From Haliotis asinina (lineage: Eukaryota; Mollusca; Gastropoda; Lepetellida; Haliotidae): 64,000 bases of DNA. The stretch lies in NCBI RefSeq assembly GCF_037392515.1, contig NC_090290.1:57858753-57922752 (forward strand), written 5' to 3'. This document shows positions 27,001-39,000 of this stretch, one piece after another. Position 1 is the stretch's first letter. Each line of letters opens with the position of its first letter. Under the pieces are notes generated by a model. That model was not told where the DNA came from, searched no databases, and saw only the letters and a list, made by a program, of their open reading frames with translations. A program made the position numbers and the translations under genes.

Positions 27001-30000
27001 CAACATGCAGCAAACTTGGACAAAGTACTGTGACTATGTGTCCCAGTCCACCTAGCTGTGAGTTGGGTACCTCGTTAGGATGAGAGTGCCTAGTGGCAGC
27101 AAGAGTTGTATATTCCCTAGGGAGTTGAGATTGATAATATGATGTGACACGGAGACGGACATCCAATGGTCGAGGGAAACAAATACCAGCAATATTTGCA
27201 TGGATATGTGCGCTTCCTCCGGTAGTGACACCAACCACACTGGAGATGGGACTTACCCCAGGGGAAGGCACAGAACCCGACCAAGAATATCTTGGTCACA
27301 ACATCTAAAATCCACGCTACTTGAGTGTTCGATGGCGACTGGATGGCGTGATAATCCACTCATAAATGGCAAATCGCTTAAGCTGCATTGGGACAATGTC
27401 ATGCCCATGTATGCTTACCTGACAGAGCAAAATCTCCGAGATCAACTCCGGCAGCTAAAACATCTCATGCCCCGTGAGCCAGTTCAACCCACAACTGGTG
27501 CCCGTCAGGAACCTTTGCAAGAGCAAAATGCTCAAGTGGCAGCAGACCCAAAACTTCTTATGGACGTCCGTGTCAACCTCTTTCCTCTTCCTGGTGGAAA
27601 CTCTTCCGAGAAAGAGCCAACTTGCCCCGAAATTTTGGACCCTCACTCTTCCTCTTCATCAGTTGCAGACCTTACCGAAAATCCTGTTTATATTTTGTTT
27701 ACATCTGTTTATGAGGAAATCTATGATTTACCTTTAGAGAAACGGAGGCCAATTAAACAACTAAACGTGTCTTTTCCCAAAAATGAAATTGATTTACTTA
27801 ATGAAATTATCTCTTTAAAACTTCTTGCGGACTGTTCATTACATGAAGTAAATTGTTGTGTCTATGCTGCCGCTCGAACCTTGGAGGAACTTCACACAGT
27901 TTCCAAAGAACAATCTCCCAATACTAAGAACAATAAACCAAAGAAAAACCGGTTTCAAGTAAAAGTAACAGAAACAAGAAAACATATTTCCTGGATAGAG
28001 CTGTGCCTGAAATTAAGATCATTAGGGAATCCCATGTTTAGACGACAAAAGGCAGTTTGGAGAAAATTAAAATTACAGTACAAGACAACAAAAGAAAAGG
28101 TACTTCTCCAAATTGTCGATTCCCTTAAGGCAAAAATAAAAGTTTGGATTGAAAGAAAGAAAAAATGGAAAAGGAAAAACAAATTTATCAATCAAAATAA
28201 ACTTTTTAAAAATAATGAAAAGCAATTCTATAGGCAACTTACAACAAGTGGTGATGGTGAGCATGATAAACGGCCTCCCATGGCTGCCAATGAAAGGTTC
28301 TGGAAACAGTTGTGGCAACTGTAACCTGGAGGCACCATGGGTCAGTGATTATGACCATGCAATGCATGAGAAATTAACCAGGTCGTTTGTCTGTTATATC
28401 TCAGATTGCCTGAAGACTGTTATAAAGAAGTCCAAATCCAATATAGCTCCAGGACCTGATGGCATTCGAAACCGGTATTGGAAACTGTTTCCCTGTGTCC
28501 AAACACCATTACTTCACTGTTTTAATTCTCTTGTGGACACAGGTGATGTTCCTCCATGGTTCTGCAAAGGTCGCACAATACTCCTTCCCAAAAAAGAAGA
28601 CTTGACTGATCCCAAAAACTTCCGCCCTATCACATGTCTAAATACTCAATACAAATTATTCACAGGGTGTTTGTCAAACCTCGTGTCATGTTACTGCTCT
28701 TGCAATGAGATAATTTACAGAGAGCAGAAAGGGGCGAGATAGGGATGTTGGGGGTGCAAGGATCAACTTCTTGTACAGAAATTTTGGAAGAGGCTAAAAC
28801 ATACCACCGCAACCTCTCCATGTGCTGGATAGACTACAAAAAGGCATACGACTCTGTCCCTCACGAATGGATTCTGAAGTCTCTTCAGTGTATTGACCTC
28901 CCTGAGCGATTACTTGATTTACTCAAGTCTTTAATGAGTTGCTGGTCGACTCAACTTGAGATGTACTCGCAAGGAGAGGTGCAGACTTCGGAATCTATTC
29001 CAATCAGAAGGGGAATTTTCCAGGGGGACTCCTTCAGTCCATTGGTTTTTTGTCTGTCTCTAAATCCTTTGAGTTTTCTGCTCAAAAGGGAGGAAGGGTA
29101 CCATCCCGGACCTCCTCAGCACAGATCCCCAACACCTCTTACTCATCTCCTCTACATGGATGACATCGAGCTCCCTGCCAAAGGAGAGACCAATTTGAAA
29201 GAACAGGTCCTCCTTGTCGAGTCCTTCTCTAATGATATTGGCATGACATTTGGACTCGACAAATGTAATACTCTTCATTTGAAATGAGGCAAGGTAAATA
29301 CTGATGGATCGGTCAAGTTACAAGGGGGAGGAATTATTGAGCATCTTGTGGAAGATCAGGCCTACACCTATCTTGGAAAGTTCGAGACAAGCTCCAGAAT
29401 GCCCAAATTCAGTATAAACTTCGGGCCGAGTATAAATCTCGTTTAAAGAAGATCTGGAGCTCCGAGCTAAATGCTTGAAACAAAGTCAAAGCCACCAATA
29501 CTTTTGCTGTGCCAGTCCTCTCCTATTCCTTTGGAGTAGTTGATTGGACAAAACAAGACATCCAGGGTCTTGACCGCCTGACCAGAAGGATCATGTCAGA
29601 TAACAGAGCACACCACCCTCGTTCTTCTCTTAATCTTTTAAACATGCCAATCAATTCATGAGGACCGGGTTTGATTAATGTGGAAGCTCTTCATGATAGA
29701 ATTCTATTGTGTACTTTTGCACGTATCTATTTATCGGATGATCCACTGGTGATGCACGTCAAGACTCACGATGAAAGCAAGGAATTCCACAGCTATTTTA
29801 AGCGTGCCAAGGTTGTTGGACACAATCTGAAATTTGAAGTTGATTTTGGTCATGGTGATGTACTGCTGGACGGTACAGCGATGGGAGTAAACCAGGTGAA
29901 GTCCTTCACCAAGTCTGCCCAGAGTCGGTCCTTTGTGATAAAGCTGTCTGAGAAGCCATTGCATCGTGTGTACATGCAGTGAGTGGAACAGAACAGCAAT

Positions 30001-33000
30001 CCAACCGACTCCTTCGCCTGGATGAAGTCGGCTGATCTCAAATGTGAAACTGAGGGCTTCCTTTTTGCTGTCCAGGAACAGTCACTTCCCACTCGCAATC
30101 GCCAGAATGTTATTCTTAAGGAAAATATCAATATGAAATGTCGTCTTTGCAATGAATTTACAGACACTGTCCAACACCTTGTCAGTGGATGCCCTTCCTT
30201 GGCACAAACAGCATATCTTAAAAGACATGATGGCATGGGTTGCTGCTTTTACTATCGTCTCCGCCATGGCTGTGGCTTTGACTCCGAGGTCCTTCCATGG
30301 TACGACCCTTAACAGGGCGTCCTGGAAAATGATGCTTTAAAACTTCTCTGGAATAGGCCAATATACAGCCTGAGACGAATTCCAGCCAACAAACCTGATC
30401 TTGTCATTTTTGATAAAACCAATGAAATTATTTATATCATTGAATATTCTGTCCCTTTTGACAGCAATGTGATTGGCAAGATTCAGGAAAAGCATGATAA
30501 ATATGCGGACCGCACCTTTGAAATGTCTCGGTTGCATCCCAAGTACACTGTCGTCAGGCTCCCCATTGTTCTCGGTGCCCTTGGTTTGGTACCTCCTGAT
30601 CTCTTGGCGCAGATGAGGAGAGTGCCCGGGTTCTCAGCCGGGAGCACAGCCCTTCTGACAATCTGGGTAATGCAGATGGCTGCAGTGTTGGGGAGCCTCT
30701 ATATTCTCCGGAAAGTTCTTGGCGGGTTCGACTAGGCAGTGTTTCCTGGGAGACGTCCCATTCGCTGTCTGGGCTGCGTGTAGAGGGGGCGAGGACCCTG
30801 AGCTGATGATGAGCTTTACCAGCCTGACTGTGCCAGGATCACCCAAACCGTCTCTGTTGCATTTCAATTCTAATCTTTAAAACATAATGATAATAATAAT
30901 AATATATAACGATGTCTGAAAGACGTGTGACGTATTTCAGACATTCACGGATGAGGTGTCGGTGTTCATGAGAGAATATGGGAGCGGGATGTACCGCACC
31001 GATGTGTACTTCCTTTCTAAAACACTCGCCGAGGTGAGTCCCTACTTCTACCTTTCTCAAACACTCGACGAGGTGAGACCTTATTTCTATATTTCTAAAA
31101 CACTCGCCGAGGTGACCTTATTTCTACCTTTCTAAAACACACGTCGAGGTGAGACCTTACTTTTACCTTTCTAAAACCCTTTCTTCTACCTTTCTAAAAC
31201 CGTTGCTGAGGTGGGACAATGTTTCTGTCTATCTAAAACCCTTGCTGAGGTGAGACCTTACTTCTACCTTTCTAAAACCTTGCCGTGTTTAGACCTTACT
31301 GCCGCCGTTCTAAATACCTTCTTCTGTTTAGACCTTCTTGATAGCTTTCTGAACCTCATTTCTGTATCTCATGCCACAGTAGCAAACGGCATTGAAATGC
31401 CAGTGAGGCCTATTTCGCATACATGTAATTTGTTTTGCGAGAAGCAATGAGAACGCCTCAAACAATAAGTGACAGCCGATTAATTTTGTTTTCAGCTTCC
31501 AACCTTTTGCGCCGTGCCGTTGATATTTGTAGCAATCATTTATTGGATGATCGGTGAGATATTGCATTTACCATTATTCAACTTTTAAACTGATGACGCG
31601 TTGCCCTGTGTACAGTGCAGCAGTGCACATGTAATGTGATGTTTGTTCAGCAATGTTGTTTGTTTTTTATCCATTAGTGTATGGGAACCCGGTAGGATGA
31701 GAAGGCAATGTAACTGTATCTCACAATCTGCTTCCGGTTCTCTATGATGCAAGATTTTTGCGGTTTCAGTGTGTATATTATAGATACACACAGTGCATGT
31801 CATATGCGGTTTCATACACACAGTGCATGTCACATGAGGTGTCAGTGTGTGTATTATAGATACACACAGCGCATGTCACATGAGGTACCAGTGTGTGTGT
31901 TATAGATACACACAGTGCATGTCACATGAGGTGTCAGTGTGTGTATTATAGATACACACAGCGCACGAACACGGCACGAACAGCAATTACACATATATCA
32001 CTGTGACCAAACAAACCGGTGATTAATAATGGAAGCAACGTTCCACGGTAACTGGTCATTAATCAACTCACCTAACTTGACATCCTGATCCAAAGTGACA
32101 CCACATGCTACACGTGAAGATCACAAGACACGTGAAGGCCCAGTTTAAAATTGGCTCTCAGCAACTCATACTAGTCACATGAGCCTCGAACGGGATCGGG
32201 CGGTCAAGCACGCTGACTTTGTTGACACGTCATGCAAATATTGCGTAAATCGATGCTCATGCTTTGATCATTGTATTGTCTGGTCCAGACTTGATTATTC
32301 ACAGACTGCCGCCATATAACTGGAATATTGCTGAGCGTTAAACAATAAACATGGATTTCTCTCACCTGAAAGCACTTACTTCTCCAGGGTTATATAAGGA
32401 CGGAATGACGTTTCTGATGTGTGCCGGGACGTTCATACTCCTGTGCAATGTTGCACTATCCTTTGGTAAGTGAATCTAGCACAGTGGCACGTGACACAAT
32501 GGAGGTGTCGTACACTTTGGTAAAGGGGCTCTAAGCCCAGAACAGTTAGCAGATCAAGGAAGTTATATTCTCGCTTTGTCGAAGTACTAAATATTTCGAG
32601 TTATCCGATGTTCGACCCAACCGCAAATGCTCATAACTGAAGGATTACGGACTAAGCAAACCTTTACGTCGAGTTAGGTTTTACGACCATTAGATCTATT
32701 CTAGCAATATCAACACCACAAATGGCTGCACACAAATGGGCTTCTTTCCCTCCCTTTCCCACACACAATAGAACTACCGGGGAGAGGGGTGAAATAGGGG
32801 TCAGTGTGCGGTGTGCGATGTTAGTACTATCGTAAGGCTCATGTCTGTCATAGATTTAGTACATCATATAGATTTGATGGGCACAGTGAGTGAAGCCCAT
32901 GTCTGTCATACAGATTTGATGGGCACAGTGAGTGAAGCCCATGTCTGTCATATAGATTTGATGGGCACAGTGAGTGAAGCCCATGTCTGTCATATAGATT

Positions 33001-36000
33001 TGATGGGCACAGTGAGTGAAGCCCATGTCTGTCATATAGATTTGATGGGCACAGTGAGTGAAGCCCCTGTCTGTCATACAGATTTGATGGGCACAGTGAG
33101 TGAAGCCCATGTCTGTCATATAGATTTGATGGGCACAGTGAGTGAAGCCCATGTCTGTCATATAGATTTGATGGGCACAGTGAGTGAAGCCCATGTCTGT
33201 CATATAGATTTGATGGGCACAGTGAGTGAAGCCCATGTCTGTCATATAAATTTGATGGGCACAGTGAGTGAAGCCCATGTCTCTCATATAGATTTGATGG
33301 GCACAGTGAGTGAAGCCCATGTCTGTCATATAGATTTGATGGCCACAGTGAGAGACGCCCATGTCTGGTGTCGTGATATTTTGGAATATTGCTAAAGGTT
33401 GTGTAAAACCAAAGAAACGGCAACGGAAACGTCACCTTCGATCAAACTCCTCAAATAAACGTCAGTCTGAGATTTTATCAAACAGATATTCTTGTTTGAT
33501 CAGTATGTGTTGACGTTATTCAAGACATATATTAAGGTAGAAGGGATTTATCATTTCTGGTTATTTAACTTGGAATTCTTTTAACAGTGTTTAAATCGGC
33601 AGTGTTACAAACAGCTGATCAGCTGAGAGGTGCGAAGAATCGGTAATAGCTATGCGAATTCCTTGCTAATCTTAACGCCCTACGAATAGCACAGTGTTTG
33701 ATTTAAGTAGGAATAAAATGCAAAAATAAGATCATTAATAACAAAATTGAAATGTGTAATGTAAACTGCCTGGTAAAAGAATGTATACTCTTGTAAAAAC
33801 GTTATCGAAACGCTGCTAAAAACAGGCACCAAAACACTTCATCCAAAACACTTCATCAAAAACACTATGTAATACATTATCAGCCCATACCATGTTTTGT
33901 TTCAAAACACAATGCGTTTTTATTCACGATTCCATTTCTTGTTTTATGTAGTCATCTCAAGTCTTCGTCAGTTTATCAGTGAGTGTCTTTCCCACGTGTG
34001 TCACGAGGTGCTGATCGTCGCTTTTCCAATTATCCTTGAATACTGACAACCTGGCTCAGTACTCAGGTCGACCTTGTCTGTTGCAGGGTACATGATGTCC
34101 ACAGCGTCCCCCTCGGCTGATATAGCACTGGCAGTTACCCCTCCCTCCCTCCTGTCCATGGTGTTGTTTGGTGGGATGTTTCTAAACATCGCGTAAGATT
34201 TGAATACGCATGAAAAAATGACAGTTTATTTTTTTATTTTGTCCTGTTTATTTTCACATTGTTTACTAAATATTTTGTTCCACTACATTTTTGGTTGGGG
34301 AATGCTCAAACCAAGAAGAAAAACAAAAAGACAAACTATGAAATAGTATTTTTAATATCAGTTTAAACATCAGAATATGTAGGGAACTGGACCACGCTAA
34401 CTTCCTTGGGTGGCATTTAGAAGTTGGTGCTTTGAACAACAAGGCAGTTCTATAGATACATGTATACAACTTCTGGCCCTGATTTCTCCAGTTTTGATCT
34501 AAGTTATCACTCAATTTAAGAAAACTCTTTTTTTTTGCCAGAATGAACTGAAATCGATATTTCAGTAGACAACACAGTAGACAATTTGAGTTTGTTGACT
34601 TGAATACTTAAGTTGTTTGGGCTTTATTTTTGAAATGCACCTGAGTTAAAAATTACGCTGTTACAAATTGTCAAACTCGGTTTGAAATGTGTATAAAAAC
34701 TTAAGTTTCTTTCAAGAAATTCGGGGTCTGTATTAGTAATATGAGCGACTTTTCGGTGTAGCCGTTATCAAGCAAGTTTTCATTCACGTTGCTTGATAAT
34801 GGTGTAAGTAGCAACACCGAATGTCACTCACTATGATAATACAAAAGGTGTACAAGCCTATCCACTGAACTCTTCGTGGAAGCGCACGTATTTCAACAAG
34901 TGTATTTGTTGATTATCTCCCTTGGTACAGAATGCGACATGAAACTCGCTATAGTATAAATACAGTCACTTACTTCAGGCACCTGTTCTTAACTAAAGTT
35001 TGCAAGTTATTGCATACTGATGAAATGTAAAACACATCCGTACAGTTGAAAATTGTCCAAACCTTATACCAAAAATCATATGTTCACATGCATATTTGCA
35101 CATGCTTTTCAGCAATCTGGTGCATGAGCATGTGCAGTTCACCTGTATAAGGTTTAAACTTTGTAGTTGGTTCCCCCTAGTTAGTAGAGAAATGAATGCT
35201 CCATGTTACCACATATATAGACATGACATATGGCGAGTGAGTGTTTTCAGTCTACACTATTGATGGAAAGAACAGTTCCAGACACGGACATAGTTTTGAA
35301 AAACCGCCATCATATGCTGCTCTTGAATATTATGCAAGCGAGGCAGATCGTCTCCGTATTTGATAGACATGTTATCGAAATGGGTTCTAGGGCAGGGTGC
35401 TTCAAAAACGCCGGCCTCAAATTTGTGCCTATTTATAACATATGTCATATTTGGGATTACACTTTATTAGTAAAGGACAAATTCTAGTACTGTTTGGTTG
35501 AGTCCCATATGTGCTTATTATCAAACCAATAGCGTATAAGCGACTCTATCTGATCCAAATTAGTCTTAGTGTACGTAGCTGAAGTGTATGTTATAGCATC
35601 ATTTCACAATATTTTCGCAACATATTCAACCGATTTTGCAAATAGATCTTTTGAATCAATTCGATCATATGGTTTTATATAGTAAAATACATGTAACTCA
35701 AAAGCATTAATTCAAAAGCGAGATGGAAAGGTAGAGTTGATATTAAAAGCGGAAGATACACATCAGTGATGTCAGATTATGATAAATGAGGACAGTAGGG
35801 TATTAAAGCGACAGACTCGTGGATATGTTAAAAGTCACGCAGGGGAAAGTACTTGTGACATCGAGTGAGTGTGTGTGTTTAGTTTTACGCCACTTTTAGC
35901 AATATTCCGGCAGGTGTACCAGAAACGGGCTTCACACATTGTACCCATGTGGAGAATCGAACCCGTGTCTCCAGCATGACGTGCAAACGCTTTAACCACT

Positions 36001-39000
36001 AGGCTACCCCACTGCCCCTGAAACAGAGAAATGTTTTTCGGAAAATCTAAAACTGCGAAGATTGAAAAGTACTGTGATGGGGAGGGTTACATTTCTAATA
36101 GAGTAACAGGTAACTTATTTCACATTGACTTTAAGATCCGCCGATAACAGAGGGTACATGCGCATTCAATCGATCGGAAAGTCTGGATGGTCAGACCATC
36201 TCAAAATGTCACGTTTTGAGGGGGTAGCATGCTATATTACCTGGGAAGAAAACTGTTATGCAAACGACCCTACAATCAGAATACACAATCCCAACTTTTG
36301 CATTATTACGGCAGTTTCAAAAGGTAGATATCCAGCACGTATTCAAAGCGCTCCGTATTGGCAAGACAGACGTTGAAGTACAATACTATCATCAATGGGT
36401 AATCTATCCATACTTTCAGTCTTGGTGTTAGTTTTTAAACTGGTATAGCAATTCCATTGTGTCATATGAAGTCACGTGTTTCTTTAGTTTCGCCAGCCTT
36501 TCGTTATCGATCGATGTCTTCCTTTAAGATAAACAGCGGCTATTTCAGATCGACTCCAGTGTATCTCCTGTGGCTGAAGTACCTCTCCTGGTACCAATAT
36601 GCCTTTGAAATCATGACGGTTGTGCAATGGCGGAATGTGGAATACCTGGGTAGGTGCTTGCCGGATGTCTGTACAGTACTAGTATGATAGCAATACAACA
36701 ATAAGTTTTCACAATCCTATGAAATTTGTGCCCAAAGCATAGTCTATTAAAGCCACTGTGCGAAATAGTTTCCATTTTTTCAGTCTGGCAAGCAATAGTC
36801 ATCCCAGCTATGGCTGAAAGTTGTGAGACTGAAAAATAATTCACTAGCCCGAAATTTGAAAGCAGACAAGAGTTTCTTCAGTAAACTTCTAACATGATGA
36901 ACTTTCTATCAGGCCATAATCTTGCATGATTTAAAAGTGTCTTATAACTTATCAAGTCGGAGAGAGTGATATATTTATGAAATGACCCCATAAAATTCAC
37001 TAACCAGTCGTTCCAGTGACTGTGGAGATTTAAAAGCTCGACTGGACTTTCACTAGCCGCGGGCCAGTGGCCATTTCGAACACTGATTAAAGGTCAAAGC
37101 ATGTTTTTTTCATGTTTTTATGAATCACAGACAAATGATGATACAACTTGCGCTCGGAACAGTGAGTGTACCGGTGACGCCATTTTCACACAGTCGGGGC
37201 TTGACCCCCATTCCCCCTTTTCATCGGGCTCTCTAGCCAACCATGATTTACTTTGGAGATGGGATGGGATGGAATGGGGTAAGGTGGGGTGGGGTATTCT
37301 ATTTTTCACGAAAGTTAAGGTAAACCAAGTGGGATTATAGCCGCCGTTGTATTAGACAGCCGTTACTAAGGTTGAGCTAAGGTTGCTAAGGTTAACCAAA
37401 CATTATCTATTGTAGAGCTAACCATTGATCTGTTCTCTGTTACAGAGTGTCAGGCTGGTAACAGAACGGCGGGGAACACGACGGAGACACGGACACGTTG
37501 TTTCAGAGATGGGAAGGATGTTCTAGATTACCTCAGCTTCAGTGAGGTCAGTCATGTGGATACTGACCCTGTATGTTCAAAAGTGCATACGCTGGGTTTC
37601 CGGCACCTTTATACAATACATGGTGACACTTACCTTTATACAATACATGGTGACACATATATACAATACATGGTGACACTTATATACAATACATGGTGAC
37701 ACTTATATATAGAATACATGGTGACACTTACCTTTATACAATACATGGTGACACTTACCTTTATACAATACATGGTGACACTTATATATACAATACATGG
37801 TGACACTTATATATACAATACATGGTGACACTTACCTTTATACAATACATGGTGACACTTACCTTTATACAATACATGGTGACACTTATATATACAATAC
37901 ATGGTGACACTTATATATACAATACATGGTGACACTTATATATACAATACATGGTGACACTTATACATACAATATATGGTGACACTTATATATACAATAC
38001 ATGGTGACACTTACCTTTATACAATACATGGTGACACTTATACACACAACATATGGTGACACTTATATATACAATACATGGTGACACTTATACATACAAT
38101 ATATGGTGACACTTATATATACAATACATGGTGACACTTATATATACAATACATGATGACACTTTTATATACAATACATGATGACACTTATATATAGAAT
38201 ACATGGTGACACTTATACATACAATACATGGTGACACTTATATATAGAATACATGGTGACACCTATACATACAATATATGGTGACGCTTATACATACAAT
38301 ATATGGTGACACATATATACAATACATGGTGACACTTATACATACAATACATGGTGACACTTATATATACAATACATGGTGACACTTATACATACAATAT
38401 ATGGTGACACTTATACATACAATACATGGTGACACTTATACATACAATACATGGTGACACTTATACATACAATACATGGTGACACTTATACATACAATAC
38501 ATGGTGACACTTATACATACAATACATGGTGACACTTATACATACAATACATGGTGACACTTATATATACAATACATGGTGACACTTATATATACAATAC
38601 ATGGTGACACTTATATATACAATATATGGTGACACTTATATATACAATACATGATGACACTTTTATATACAATACATGGTGACACTTATATATACAATAC
38701 ATGGTGACACTTATATATACAATACATGGTGACACTTATATATACAATATATGGTGACACTTATACATACAATACATGATGACACTTTTATATACATTGC
38801 ACGATGATACTTATATATACAATACATGGTGACACTTATATATACAATACATGGTGACACACACACATATATATATATATACAATACATGGTGACACTTA
38901 TATATACAATACATGGTGACACACACACATATATATATATATACAATTCATGCTGACACTTATATATACAATGCATGGTGAGACATATATAGAACACATA

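Larger units (their letters stand above)
27181..30905 (+). mobile_element. Degenerate LINE with restriction-like endonuclease (R2/NeSL-type)
   Basis: A non-LTR retrotransposon inserted sense-wise in intron 12. It has an N-terminal region, reverse transcriptase, CCHC knuckle and PD-(D/E)XK endonuclease in the order known for the R2-like superfamily. The 3' end runs into a TAATAA microsatellite at about 30887-30905, 36 bp before exon 13. Several frameshifts and stops make it inactive. The clade within the superfamily is not certain. Confidence 0.85.
34193..36536. other. Intron 16: dispersed repeat and SINE
   Basis: Holds copy 2 of the dispersed repeat (34930-35230) and a SINE (35863-36018). 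Short open frames here have no family resemblance. Confidence 0.5.

Noticed and set aside
32811..33435. Three long overlapping open frames of 168-195 codons
   Set aside because: By-product of the 42-bp repeat unit; open on both strands and in several frames at once.
36125..36376. 83-codon open frame in intron 16
   Set aside because: No recognisable domain, no splice signals fitting the transporter, and the ABCG protein is complete without it.
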